Source: Zancudomyces culisetae
Lineage: Eukaryota > Kickxellomycota > Harpellomycetes > Harpellales > Legeriomycetaceae
Length of the DNA stretch: 60,794 bases
Direction of reading: 5' to 3'
NCBI GenBank assembly: GCA_001969505.1
Contig: LSSK01000059.1
Location: 1 to 60,794, forward strand
Shown: in pieces, positions 20,016 to 31,760 of the stretch
How the letters are laid out: every line of letters begins with the position of its first letter
How positions within the stretch are numbered: position 1 is the stretch's first letter
Notes under the pieces: model-generated
The model's database searches: none
What the model saw: only the letters and a program-made list of their open reading frames with translations
Told to the model about the DNA's origin: nothing
Made by a program: the position numbers and the translations under genes

Positions 20016-22931
20016 TTACGCCACGATTCTAAAAACAGTGTTGTTAAAAGAAATCGATTCTACAAATGAGACAAGCTTGTTTTTTAAATTTTTTTGATAT
20101 GTATTACCCAGGTGATTCTTTTTTGATAGACTTTCAAAGGTTTTCATTAAAAATTCCCACTCCTCCAAAGCATCTGAATAGAATCTTGACGAAATGGGTT
20201 CAGATTTGCAATTTTCGGAAGCATATTCGGCAAAGCTATAGATGTCAAGCTTCATCTCGTCAAAGCCGGAAAACATGTTTAAGTACGTCTCATTACCGGC
20301 GTCAAATAAATCAATTGGTTTGAGATCCAAATAATATGACAGCAAAAAGTTCTTATTGAGTGTTGAAGAGAACGAAACGGCACAGTAGAAATGAGACAAT
20401 AAAGTGGAAGTCAGTGGCAGAAACCAGGGATATACATCCTTTTTTGAGACCGCGGTGTTAAGTAGTGGAAAAGGAATAGTTTTATGCATAGAGTTTTTCT
20501 TATGAAAGTAGCGTTTAACCTTAAATACATATTTTAATATATTTCCAACGACCTTTAGATAGGGGGACGCAAAGGTAGCTTCATTGGTCATTTTAAGAAT
20601 AAACGAGGCTTTCTTGATGTTTTTATGAGCGGTTGGATAATCAGTAACAAACAACGCATTTAGAAGAACAAAGCCACATTTTGTAACAGCTGAACACAGA
20701 TCACCATCGAAATATTCTACGGGTAGGTTAGACCACCACCACTTACAAAGTTTCACGGTTTGGACCGCGTTTTCGATGCAGATTTTTTTAGCGTCCTTGA
20801 CGCGTTGAGGTTTAAACATTAGCGCTTTGTAATGGGCTATTTCGGATATGTATAACATAGTGCAAACTTCACGCACTTTGATTTGGAGGGTCGCTACATT
20901 TACAAGTAATGTTTGAACTTCAATGCTGTTCGTCAAAAAGTAGCTTAAGTTTCTATAATGCATTGCTTTTTTTAGGCTTCCGTTAATGAAATTTTCAACC
21001 TCAGTTGTAAATTGTTGGAGTTGATCTATCAGCATATTGAAAAGAAAATAATCCTTATCCATATCCTTTTTTAAGAGAGACTGTCTTTTATTGACAAAGT
21101 TGCAGACACTGTTTTGTATTTTTGCAAGCTTACACCTGAGAGTAATAAGGCATCCGTTGCTACCCCGATTGAGTTCAGAAGCTTTGCACAACTTCAGTGA
21201 GGGTTCACTTGCTTTGAGCGTGGAGCTACTGTGTGTAGCCATCGAACTATTCGTCCAAAAATAATCATTTGCTGGAAGTTTTAGAAAAATGTCTTTCATA
21301 TCTCCGTAAAATCTCTCAGAAAGGCTCTTATATACAAAACTGCGCTTTAGAAATACTGTCCACCAAATTCGCCTTTTAAACTCGGTTTCCAAGTACCCAT
21401 TATCAAATGGTTTGAGGTTTTTGAAGCGTTCGCTTGAGTCTATGTTATTCAACTTCATTAGTATTGCAGCACTGAGAGCCATTTCGACATTCTTCTCCAG
21501 TCTAGATCCTTTCCCAATCAACTCGTAATATGTACCCAATAGCAACCTACACCAAATATGATTTAGTCTTGGTTTATCAAATCTTTTTGACAAGTATTTT
21601 TCTACCCTATCTGCAATCGCACTCAGCTTGTCATCATCAAGATACTTGGTAGCGGAGTATCTAGGAATATATCTTGAACCAACCAGAACCAAAGAGTACA
21701 ACATATACAAGGGTACCCTATTAGATTCAAGATTTTTCATAAAATGAGAAATTCTAGTAGGCAACATTAGCATGGTGCTGCCTATCTGGAGATGCGGTAA
21801 TGCCTCTTTTATTAATTCACGATATACGTTCGTTTCCACCCCTATATTGCAATCATACTCTCCTATATCCAGTGATCTGTAGCTCACAGTGTTTATTAAT
21901 ACATACTCATGGGCATCATGAAGCCCAAAGGGATCCCTCTTTATCTTTGTTGGTTTTAAATCAGTAGAATGTATCATTCCAGCATTCTTATATATACTGT
22001 TATAAATGCCATTCGGTTTATTAGAAGTACTCGACTGAACGTCTTCTATGCATTCATATTTGAAGTCTCCTTCCAAACCATAGTTATTTGTGTTCCTGAT
22101 ATCAACTTTGCTTATAAAAATGTCTTTGTTACTATTGTCAACGGAGTCTTGACATATACACATTTCCAGGTTATCTTTAATTTCTTCAACATCGGTCGAA
22201 ATTATATTGCATATGTTCATAACACTGCATCTTTTTTGAGTGGGGTTGCTATCCCTAAAACTACACGCGCTATGATAATGTTTACCTACAGTTTGTGGAT
22301 TTGATAACGTTTTTTCTATGATATTCCTAGATTGCATTGCATCGGGATTTTGGATAAACATCGAAGTTGTTGGATATATAGTTTCACTACAACATGTATC
22401 ATCAATGCGTTCTCTTGCCTTTTTTCTTGGGCCTGACTCTTCTAAAGCTAAATAATCATCGTTTGCCAACGCGGGAAGCGGTGTTCCCTTTGACTCCAAT
22501 TCTCTTGCATCGCAGTTCATGTAAATATTAGTATTTAATACACGTACCTTCGGCGCAGTTTTATTTAATAGCTCCAAGTTTTTGTGACTGGTCAAAGCAT
22601 CACAATAAGGGCCCCTCTTTGGGTTTCTGGTATGACCAGCATCATGGGTCGAGTGACTAATCGTATTCCTAGAAGCTGTATTTCTTGATACGCTGCCTTT
22701 GTATACCTGTAAGGGGACAGCCTCTTTCAAGCTGGGAGTGACCTGGTTTGTGCCTTCCCAAGTATCATTCATTTCTACTGCGTTTTCTAACGATATTTCC
22801 ATTGTGCTACTCAACCGCTCTTGCGCTTCATTGATATTCCATATATGGATATGTTCACTTGGTATTTTTCCAATTATCTTATCTCTCTTCTTTTTTCCAG
22901 GGTTAAGTTTATTTGAATACAACACCGGCAT
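20016..22931 (-). CDS. Fungal_trans-domain transcription regulator without visible Zn2Cys6 cluster
   Basis: This is a single 971-codon frame. The N-terminal ~370 residues are polar (Ser/Thr/Asn-rich) with a basic start (KKKRDK). The middle holds a fungal-specific transcription factor homology domain: the LYSLVLVGSRYIPRYS helix, LLLGTYYELIGKGS, then ETEFKRRIWWTVF (around residue 515-525), which matches the conserved E-x-x-RR-x-WW signature. Helical C-terminal repeats follow. Such proteins normally carry a Zn2Cys6 DNA-binding cluster ahead of this domain, but no C-x2-C-x6-C pattern occurs in the N-terminus. No cluster-coding exon was seen just upstream of 22931. It may bind DNA through a partner, or a distant 5' exon may be missed. 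The stop is 58 bases from the assembly gap. Confidence 0.8.
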   Translation of the reverse strand: MPVLYSNKLNPGKKKRDKIIGKIPSEHIHIWNINEAQERLSSTMEISLENAVEMNDTWEGTNQVTPSLKEAVPLQVYKGSVSRNTASRNTISHSTHDAGHTRNPKRGPYCDALTSHKNLELLNKTAPKVRVLNTNIYMNCDARELESKGTPLPALANDDYLALEESGPRKKARERIDDTCCSETIYPTTSMFIQNPDAMQSRNIIEKTLSNPQTVGKHYHSACSFRDSNPTQKRCSVMNICNIISTDVEEIKDNLEMCICQDSVDNSNKDIFISKVDIRNTNNYGLEGDFKYECIEDVQSSTSNKPNGIYNSIYKNAGMIHSTDLKPTKIKRDPFGLHDAHEYVLINTVSYRSLDIGEYDCNIGVETNVYRELIKEALPHLQIGSTMLMLPTRISHFMKNLESNRVPLYMLYSLVLVGSRYIPRYSATKYLDDDKLSAIADRVEKYLSKRFDKPRLNHIWCRLLLGTYYELIGKGSRLEKNVEMALSAAILMKLNNIDSSERFKNLKPFDNGYLETEFKRRIWWTVFLKRSFVYKSLSERFYGDMKDIFLKLPANDYFWTNSSMATHSSSTLKASEPSLKLCKASELNRGSNGCLITLRCKLAKIQNSVCNFVNKRQSLLKKDMDKDYFLFNMLIDQLQQFTTEVENFINGSLKKAMHYRNLSYFLTNSIEVQTLLVNVATLQIKVREVCTMLYISEIAHYKALMFKPQRVKDAKKICIENAVQTVKLCKWWWSNLPVEYFDGDLCSAVTKCGFVLLNALFVTDYPTAHKNIKKASFILKMTNEATFASPYLKVVGNILKYVFKVKRYFHKKNSMHKTIPFPLLNTAVSKKDVYPWFLPLTSTLLSHFYCAVSFSSTLNKNFLLSYYLDLKPIDLFDAGNETYLNMFSGFDEMKLDIYSFAEYASENCKSEPISSRFYSDALEEWEFLMKTFESLSKKNHLGNTYQKNLKNKLVSFVESISFNNTVFRIVA

Positions 22932-25309
22932 CCTTGGTGTTTTTGTCTCGATTATTTTAATTTAATAAAGACAAGAGAAATTGTGTTGGCAAGGGGAAAA
23001 ATGTGATTTTCAATTAATTGGATTTACGAAGGTATGTCAAGTAATTTAATTACGCTGATATTAATAAAGCATATAGATTGTGACAAAGTATAAAGAAGTG
23101 GGTTGGTTGTATTTTTTTATAGTATTTTGTACCACAAATCATTTCGAAAAACACCAAAATATAGCTACTGAGGACTCGGCTTTACAAACCATAAAAAAAT
23201 TTTTTTTTGTTACAGATCAATACATTTAAGACCTATTTGTTTGTCATTATAACCTTAGATAAAAGACATTTTCACTAGAAAAAATACGCTGTTATGGCAA
23301 AATGTATCTTAAAGGACAATAACACGCCCTTGTTTTTCTTGGGGCTTTCCCTTTTCTCGCCAAATATTCTCAATTAGTTGGGGAAATGCTAGAAAGTGAC
23401 AATTGTGTTCATATAGTAAAATAAAATGGTCCAATACAGATAGGGTGCAATAAAATATGTTGCTTAATAAAAAGAAATCTTGAAATCATCAAATACGTCA
23501 AATGTGAGAATTACCCAAGTTATTATCAGCCTCGGGTTTTAGAAAAAAATGAGTCCACCGAGAGTTGGGCGGCAAATATTAAAACAGGGAAAACCATCCT
23601 TAACCAGAATAAAAAAGGGCCTGATATAGTTTGTTTTATCGCAACACTAATTATGAATCATTGGAAAAGCCTATTCCAAAGATAGAGAACCCTGAACATA
23701 GAAAAGTGAAAAAAAATGGTCATATGCTTCAGAGTGGTTGCTTTCCGTGTTTGAACCCTGTGAGTCAGGAAAAATGCATGGTTATCCAAATGATCAAATA
23801 CTAAATGGAACAACATTGAATCTTTGAAGCTCTGTTACTCCTCTAATATAATTGTAAATAGTACTACAAACAAGGAAGCCCTAATAATTACAATTTTCTA
23901 GGAGGGGAAAGAACAGAGTTGTATAAGATTCTTTTTGTAGTTTTATGTGATTTATTTGATAAATTCACCTAACAAAAAAAAAGGAAGGGGTGGGGTGCCA
24001 TTTCTTAACTGCTAGGTATTACATCATTATACGAGTACATTTCCCGAAAATCGCTTTTTTCTTAAAGCTGTGTTTCTAGAAATTGAGCCAGGCTGATATT
24101 TATAGGCTTTTATATACACTGGTTTGCAATGTAGAAACATCGCTTCAAGTTTAGACTCAAGAGACCGATAATGATTATTACCACAACTAATCATTTCCTG
24201 TCACTGCTATAAATGTCTTTTGGACATACTAAATTGAGATAAAACTGGTTCTAGAACTATCTTAGCTGGCGTTTTAAAATTGTTAGAAATATTTTTAATT
24301 GCACTTAAACACAGCATTGGAGTGGTTGCAAGCGCAATGGACCACACAATGTTGGGGAGGTTTTCCCGACGAATAATAACAAGTTCTAAACTTAAATGAA
24401 CCAAAACTACCAGCAATATAACAAGAGTTTTCAGCCAAAACCAAACAAGATCGATAAACAAGTGCTGGTTACCTAATGGTAGATAAATGCACATATTTTT
24501 TTTCGCTTCCCAACTAGAGGAACTGATGCAAAGTTCGCAAATCTTATCTTCGGAATTTCATAATTTCTTTTTTCCCGCTGACGTTACGTGATATCAAGCA
24601 AATGGAACATCAGTAACATAGTCTGGCCACATAAACCTCAGTAAGGGGTCTATGCAGTAGTAAAAGTCACTTGCAGAGAGAGTGTGAGCTGTTGACACAG
24701 CCTGCAATCGCTATGCTAATGTCAGCAGTATAAGTGAAGGGGAAAATAAATAAATGCAAACAAGTAAAGCGAATTGTACCATTCGTTCGTCACGCTTTGG
24801 TTTATTTGCTGCTTAAATTTTCCCACCCCACCCTCTTTAGTGGGTCAGAGTCGTACCATTCTCCCTGTTATAACATTTCATTCACAAACCTACACGGTTC
24901 CATGTAAAAATCGTTGCAAGACTTTGAAGTAAAACCAGCAAATTCACAAAATTCACTTCTGGTTGTATCTCACGCATTTTCAAAACTAGATAGATAAAAA
25001 AAGGTGTTCCTAAACAGTCGAAAAAGACTCGAATAGTTTATTCATGATTGTGAGCGTAGCTAAGGGTATGTTGATTTAAGCCAATGTACTTCCCTTTTTT
25101 TAAAAAACAAGGCAATATCGAATACCAAAAACACGAGTTCATCTCCAGGAAAATTAGTTTAGAGTGCCATACACTACCATTTACATTATTGAAACAAAAG
25201 GCCTATTAAACCGTGTTGAAGCCTCGTGCAAAGCCCTTGATATCTTTTCCCTACTACTTGCAAACAAAAAAAAGAAAACAGAGACAAAGAAACAATGAAT
25301 GAATACATT
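22932..25309. other. Intergenic, 2.4 kb, one doubtful frame
   Basis: It contains the shared upstream region of the Fungal_trans gene and sequence beyond the RPB4 stop. A 95-codon reverse-strand frame at 24207-24494 encodes two hydrophobic helices (FWLKTLVILLVVLVHLSLEL and a second near SIALATTPMLCLSAI). A splice-acceptor-like TAG/G lies just inside its start. It could be a membrane-protein exon or relic, but I cannot name it. Confidence 0.45.
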
Positions 25310-26037
25310 TTACTGTGTTTGAAAGTTTTTTATAGTGTCAATTTGCTTGAGGATTAAATCAAGTTGGTCGTCATCAATCCTTCCGCCTAAGCTTGGAATC
25401 AGTGCTTTTGCTTCATTTGGTTCATTACAGCACAGATTTCCAAGTTGTGCCAATTCGAAACTTGATAAGTTTGATGCATTAAGAACTCTAAAATTATAAT
25501 CACAGCAAGGTTAGTAGTAGTGGTAAAAAAACGGAAAAAAAAGTAAAATGAATGGATATGGAAATAGATAAATATGCGGAATCCTAGTTCCAAGATATTA
25601 ACATACTTTCTCACTTCTCTTAAAGAATCTTGATTATTAAATCTACTGAATTGACTCGCATATTTAAGTGTTTTGTCGTGGACGGCGCTGATCGGCTTGT
25701 TTTCTTTTAGCTTCGCGTTTTTTTGTGCCTCGAGGAGTATTTTGACTTCAGATATTAAAAGACATTCCGAATCTTGAAAATCTAAATGTTTTTAACATAA
25801 TATTTTATTGAAGTGGGATTTACTAGAAGGAAATTTCAATCATCTTGTAAACAGATATTCGTATTTCTCTTTGTTCTGGTTAATAGATTCCAACTTAGAA
25901 TGAAAATCCTAATCAAAAAGCTAATCAAAAAATACCACGTCTAGTGCTACATAGAATTTATTACCTTCTCCGAGCTGCAAAGTAGTACTATCCTCCTCTA
26001 TTTGGTTTTTCGGTTTCCTTACGCTTAAGCCAGACAT
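25310..26037 (-). CDS. RPB4: RNA polymerase II subunit RPB4 (three exons)
   Basis: Exons in transcript order are 26037-25965, 25781-25607 and 25487-25310, encoding 141 residues. The product reads LQLGEDFQDSECLLISEVKILLE across the first junction. It continues with KTLKYASQFSRFNNQDSLREVRK, and the third exon has FELAQLGNLCCNEPNEAKALIPSLGGR followed by DDQLDLILKQIDTIKNF. These are the tip-associated and HRDC-like core segments of Rpb4, which pairs with Rpb7 to form the stalk of Pol II. The length fits the short human and fission-yeast form; the long insertion of the Saccharomyces protein is absent. The 5' splice sites are GTAATA and GTATGT, and introns are 183 and 119 bases. Confidence 0.92.
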
Positions 26038-26488
26038 TTTAACCTGTTGTAAGTGTATTTGAAAACTAATATTTTATTATATCTAAAGCAGCTTTATTTC
26101 AATTAAGTGTATTTTGTAACTATTTTCTGGTTTCAAAAATGAAAATCGCGTTTTTTTTACTAGTGCAACTATTTAAATATCATTGAATAGAAAATGACAG
26201 CGATGTGTCTACAAAAATAAAAGAATTTAACCATAACATTCTCTACTCTCTCAAAAAATACTTGTAAAGCTATAATATATAATGCTTGATTTCTGTCTGT
26301 AAGTAAAAAAGAGATTTGACACGCTAAAATGTACATAAAAAGCCATCAAGAAAAGGAAATACTTTATTATTCGACTTAAAGTCAAATGAATTAAGCTTGA
26401 CATACTAAGATACTGTTGCGAATGAAGGACAGAAAGATACAAAGATAATTGTACTTTAATCGTTGGCAGGTTTGGTGTATGATGTGTA

Positions 26489-26848
26489 TTACCGAGTGAT
26501 TCTTGCCAAGTCCTTTTTGTTAATACTATGAAGAAAAGTGCCATAAGCGTATTGTGCAAACCTTAGCTTTGAATTTATAAATTTTTTAATGTTTGAGACA
26601 GATACTATAAAACTGATTTTTTTACTGTTCCAACGAAACAGTGTTTTGAGTTGGGTGGGAAAGCAAAAGTCGTTTCGGTTATCGTTAGCAAGCATTAAAA
26701 TGAATAGATATCCTTCGTAGTAAAAAAAATCGAAGCTCACCAAGCTATTCAATTCGTAATGCATGTTTTCCATTATATCTATATTTATATTTATATCTGT
26801 ATCTATATCTATATTTGGCAGTGTAGCTTTAACCTCATTTTTGTGCAT
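26489..26848 (-). CDS. Hypothetical 119-residue open frame
   Basis: The frame starts MHKNEVKATLPN and then translates a TATATC-type microsatellite as alternating Ile/Asp/Asn. A moderately hydrophobic stretch (YYEGYLFILMLAN) and a basic tail follow. Another frame of 102 codons overlaps its end (26251-26559, same strand), which would fit a missed intron or a frameshift. No family is recognised, and the microsatellite at its start lowers confidence that it is coding. Confidence 0.18.
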   Translation of the reverse strand: MHKNEVKATLPNIDIDTDININIDIMENMHYELNSLVSFDFFYYEGYLFILMLANDNRNDFCFPTQLKTLFRWNSKKISFIVSVSNIKKFINSKLRFAQYAYGTFLHSINKKDLARITR

Positions 26849-27242
26849 TTAGCTCTTTCTCTCCATTGTGGTATCTTCGCATTTATATGCATTTGATGGA
26901 CCTCGTGCTAAATAGTATAGTTGTTGCTTTTGTTTTTATCAAACAGCCCCTCAAACCGATTTATGTAGTTTTATAGCTACCATAAGAACGGCTATATTTT
27001 TGGTTCTTTTAAGCGAAACTCCACTTTGTAGCCTGGCTTTGCCTTAAAATTCAAGTTCACTAGACTTGTTAAATGTTACCCAGCCAACTAAATGGTGCTA
27101 TTTTATATAAATGAAAATAAAAGGTGCCTATTTTTGGTGCTATTTTTGCTGATTAATCGCTGTTGAAATATTATCCTTTATTAAATGGATAAGGCTGAAC
27201 AAGCCCGAAAATAACAACTATTATTTCTTTTCGGATGTGCAG

Positions 27243-27538
27243 ATAGAAGCCAACACTAAATTGCACATACAATCCGAAATAATCGAAAAAAAAGAAAACA
27301 GTGTTTGCGATAAATGTAAATACTCAACCTATTCACTTTTATAGATTCTTTTTATGTATAGGTGAGAGAGCATATTATCTCGGTAAATGATCTTATCTGC
27401 GGGTTAACTGAGCAGATTAAAAACTTTTATTTAGATGGCCCTAAGCATATGGGTGTATATACCCACAAAAGAACAAAACAAACCCACAACACAGTGACAA
27501 CCAAATCAGACCAGACCAGATCAAAAAAATCTTTTTGA
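27243..27538 (+). CDS. Possible exons of a small coiled-coil protein, N-terminus unresolved
   Basis: A strong acceptor (TTTCTTTTCGGATGTGCAG) ends at 27242. It is followed by a frame reading IEANTKLHIQSEIIEKKENS. A second acceptor at 27361 opens VREHIISVNDLICGLTEQIK, continuing to a stop at 27536-27538. Joining 27243-27302 to 27362-27538 keeps the frame and gives a heptad-like amphipathic protein of about 78 residues with a basic tail. The donor at 27303 (GTTTGC) is weak. An ATG at 27185 opens MDKAEQARK but cannot be joined by a GT donor. I recognise no family; it may be a small subunit of a helical complex or simply chance. Confidence 0.25.
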
Positions 27539-27742
27539 TATACTTTTAAAGATGGACAATATAAAACATAGTCAAATGTGCAATAGTTTTAGATACATTG
27601 GATCCTTCTTATCACCAGAGTCACAAAGGTTTGAATCTGCACCTTGGCTACATAAACAAAGGTCTTGTTTATTACAAAAAAATGTGTAATATATAGCAAG
27701 TTAGTGGCAAAGAGAGCATAAGTGTTACCAAGAACATAATGC

Positions 27743-30399
27743 CTAATAGGTGTCATTGGCCGCTAAGTTGGATCTATCCGTCAAGGCCTGCAATTCAGAG
27801 GCTGAAATAACAAGATCTTTAGGTAATTTTTCGCTCAAAGGCACACTCGCAATCTTATCCGAAACTGTGGCCTGTTGGTCTGAAACGGTCGAAAAGGTAG
27901 AAGAATTTAGAATGGAATCTAGGTCGGAAATGGAAAAGGGAGAATTTCCTTCAAGCTGGTTGTAATAGTTTGAGGTATTTAGTTGAGAAATACCTTTGAA
28001 CTTATTTTGATGAATGACAATTTTCTCCAACTTTCGCTTTGAAGAGGCTTTGTTTAGTATATCCTCCTCAACAGTACCAGCAGTGGTAAAGCGATAAACC
28101 AAAACAGGTTTGGTTTGGCCGATACGGTGAACACGGTCCATAGCCTGCAGGTCCATCTGGGGATTCCAGTCAGAATCCAAAAGAATGACAGTATCAGCAG
28201 TAGCCAAGTTGATACCTAAACCACCAGCCCGTGTAGTTAACAGAAATACACCGATGGAGGGATCTGAGTTAAACGAGTTGATCTGTAAAAGTCGTTCGTC
28301 ATGTTTCACTGACCCATCGATTCGACAAAACTTCCAGTTTCTAAAGCCAACATACATTTCGACAATGTCAATCATCTTTGACATTTGCGAGAAAATAAGA
28401 ACGCGATGGCCATGTTTAAATAAGTGTGGAAGAAGTACATCCAACATCAAAAGCTTCCCTGAACTTCGTACCAGCGCTTCATCGACTAAATAGTCTGACT
28501 GAGGATCTTCAGGATCAATCAATGGAAAATCAAACAAATAAGGATGATCACACACTTTCCGTAGCTGCATAACAATGTGCATTAGCTTCAAGTTGTTGAT
28601 TCGTGCTTTGGAGACTGTATTTTTTACCGGTTCCACATTTTGAGTTTCGTTTTTGCTTGTGCTTAGGTCAAACCCATTCTGGTAAAAGAGTTCATCTTCT
28701 GAACTGTTGTTTGCATCATCTAGTTTTTTAGATTTCACTATCCTTTTAGCTGCCGCCCTTGAAGCTGCTCGTTTTCCATTTCCATTAACATGTCCGTCAT
28801 TGATGTGCGTTCCATTCAACACACTCCCTGTTGCGTTTGCCCCATTGGCCCTCTCCATTAAAAGTTCTTTAATTCTGTTACTCAAAACTGCTTGATAGTA
28901 TTCTTTTTGTATGTTAGTTATGGGACATCGAATAATGTACTCTCGTTTCGGAGGCAACTCAAGCTCCACATCTGACTTGAGCCTGCGAAGTAAGAATGGC
29001 TGCAAAATATGGTGAAGTTTGGTTATAATCTTATTTGATGCTTCTTCCCCCAGAATTCTCTCTTTCCCACTTTGCTCGTTAATATCATCAAAGTCAAACC
29101 ACTCTTCAAATTCGTCCAGGTTATCAAAAATATCCGGCAACAAAAAATTCAAAAGACTCCATAATTCCGAAAGCTTGTTTTGAAGAGGTGTTCCTGTCAG
29201 CAATAATCTGTTTGCCGACTGATAGTTCTTTAATTCCCGTATCAGTATACAGTTCATGTTTTTAAGCCTATGTCCCTCATCTACAATAATATATTTCCAT
29301 GCAAACTGGCGAAGATATCTACTATCCTTAATAATTACTTCATATGTCGTGACTACCACTGGAAAACTTTTCCCCAATTCTCTGTGTAACCTACTTTTGC
29401 GGATTCTGTCCCGTTCTTCTTTGGTTCCATGATACAGCAGCACTGGTGTTGATGGGCTAAATCGATGCCATTCTGAAACCCAGTTTCCTAGAGTTGAGAG
29501 TGGACATACAATTAGAAAAGGTCCCCATACTCTTCTTTCTCTTAAAAATGTCAGGAAGCCTATAGACTGGATTGTCTATTTTAGTTTGTACATACTTTAA
29601 TAACTATTTCCTCAAAAAAATAAAAAAATAACGCACATACAATGAGATGGCGACTTTATTTACATGAGAATACCATGCCCTCTTTGATACTTTTTTATTT
29701 TATACATACCTTTCCTAAACCCATTTCATCTGCAAGTATCCCATTCAGTCCGTTTTCATACAAGGAAACCAACCACTCTAGCCCCTCCAGTTGATACTTT
29801 TTCATTTTTCCTACTATCCCCCTGGGTTGCCTAATCAGCCCTTCCTCATATTCTTCGTCGTTTTCGCTGTTTTCTCCATTACCTACATCCCCCTGCTCGT
29901 CTTGACCCACTTGTACCTCTTCTATCTCTTGTACTTGGCTCCCATCCTCTGCCATGCCTTTTGTGCTTGATCCAAAATAATCCTTCATTGTTTTTCTCGT
30001 TCCATTCGTCTTGAGATTCTTGGGTTTCTGGGGTGATGCGATCTGGCCCACGGAGCTGTTTTCACTTTCTTTTTTTTTGAGCCTTGAAGAACTCCGCGTC
30101 GTGGTTTGCACAGCAGTTTCCATTTCTTTTCGCTTTTCCGTCTTTTTTTCTCTTTTGGCATCCTTCTTCCTCTTCTCTTCTTTTTGTCGCTCCAATTTTT
30201 TGGCTAGGAAATTTGCATATAGCGTCGAACGTTCGAGCAAAAAATTTAACCTCTGCGCCTTTTGTTTGTCGACAACCTCGGTATTGTAGTCTGCCATTGC
30301 CTTTTCCTTTAGTTCCTTCAATGCGACTTGGCCATTTGATTTAAGCTCCACACTTTCATTTTCCTGTGGTTTTTCATCGACATTAGTACCAGACAACAT
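27743..30399 (-). CDS. IRC5: SNF2-family chromatin remodeller of the IRC5/HELLS/DDM1 group (two exons)
   Basis: Exons 30399-29710 and 29575-27743 encode 840 residues, against 853 in Saccharomyces Irc5. The N-terminus has the HELLS-like segment [20 protein letters not shown] (about 50-69), then a KE-rich coiled coil and an acidic stretch. Helicase motifs follow: DEMGLGK/T (motif I, 224-231), DEGH (motif II, about 329-332; DEGH rather than DEAH marks the group), LTGTPLQN (motif III), [12 protein letters not shown], and [18 protein letters not shown] with DRVHRIGQ (motifs V-VI). An Asn/Ser/Lys-rich insert separates the two RecA lobes. The protein is an ATP-driven DNA translocase acting in nucleosome remodelling, cohesin loading and recombination control. 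The 134-base intron (GTATGT donor) falls exactly between K and T of the Walker A motif. Confidence 0.93.
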
Positions 30400-31760
30400 T
30401 ATCTTTGTCTCTTCTCCGCCACTCTTCTTTCGTTTCTAATCTACTAATTGTATGTTCTATACAAGCTTACCAGTCTTTCGTTAATTTTTAATGTTAATTC
30501 TAGCATTAACACCAAAACTATTTCACCTTTTATGGTGTCAATCAAACGCCCTTCAAACAGCAACTATTTTTCTTGGTCTTTTTTTTACAGCGCATTTGCT
30601 GTTTTGAGGCATTAGCTGAATCAGCCCCTGATTTGACAAAACTTTTGCAAAGAAAAAATTGATTTTCTTTTGAAAATATTTTTACTACTTGCCTATTGGT
30701 CAAGTTTATTTGAATTATTATTTTTTTGTCAATTACTAAAGATTCCACAGTTTAGTATTGGTTACTCAAGTTCCTTCAGTGCAAAGGTAGTATATATAAT
30801 GAAACATGATATTTCAAAAAGAAAGAAACCAGATGTGATGAGTAACATAGATAATAAACAGTGAACCTGAAAATTTTTAATAGAATGTTACCTTTCAAAT
30901 TTACTTGTATCAGGTCAGATGAGCATTAAAATATCTGATATATTGCTGCTCAATCCGCAATCCTTACATATTTTCAGTTTGCTATGGTAAGCGCTAAGAA
31001 ATGCAATTTTCCAAAGTCTGACGTATCAGCTGATAAAGCAATTTGTATATTCTTGCAACGTTTGTACAGTTTACATCATTTTTGCAATGTTAGATAGCTT
31101 CTTACCAAAAGATTTATGGATAAATTCCTGCCACAATTGTCATCAAAGTTGTGTACTGTTTTGAAAGCAAAGGTGATGTGCTTGAGTACAGTTCCTCACT
31201 TTTATTCTTGTTGTGGGGCAAAGTTGTCTCTTATCACTTGCGTGGGTAGGTTAACAAAATAGCCGGAGCTCTTTTTCTGCCAAAAGAGCGACTGTTTGAT
31301 TAGTAGGATAACTATTTCATGTCATTTACCGTATATAAAAGCGTAAAAAAACTAAACCCACATAGCCCTTATTATTTTAACTACGCTAAAGTATACCAAT
31401 ATGTTATTTCTTTTGACTTTATGTTGAGGCTACCTTTATCTTTGGATATTTTTATACAACAGCAGTATTAGGGTTTAAATAAACGAAGACTTTCTCCAGA
31501 TTTCTAGACTGTTTTTCTCTAGAACATCTTAGTATTCAATAATAGGTGTAAAAGTAGGCACTATATTCACTGAATATTGCTTACCAAGCTTGAATATATT
31601 AAAACCAGTCTAAATTTTGATACGCCTACTACTCGATAGTCGTACTTAAAAAGATATGTACAAAAAAAAAGGTTAAGTGTCTAGCCCATATATAAAGAGA
31701 ATACCATTACAATCGATAGGTACACACACGTTCACGTGTGCGCAAGTTGGTGCAACATGT
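30400..31760. other. Intergenic, 1.36 kb, no gene seen
   Basis: It separates the start of IRC5 from the end of OCA6. Frames at 30542-30748 and 30670-30864 overlap and lack features. A TATATAAA-like patch occurs near 31690 but faces no recognisable coding start. Confidence 0.6.

Larger units (their letters stand above)
26038..27742. other. Region between RPB4 and IRC5 with doubtful small frames
   Basis: Two doubtful coding candidates (reverse 26489-26848 and forward 27243-27538) are listed separately. ATCTAT/ATTTAT-type low-complexity sequence lies at about 26776-26815. The RPB4 promoter lies at the left end, and the right end is the 3' flank of IRC5. Confidence 0.5.

Noticed and set aside
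19352-20069. Several ~200-codon open frames in all frames
   Set aside because: They consist of the N run and are artefacts of the gap.
23700-23790. GGTTCAAAC-like B-box on the reverse strand
   Set aside because: No pairing T-stem and no A-box at the correct distance.
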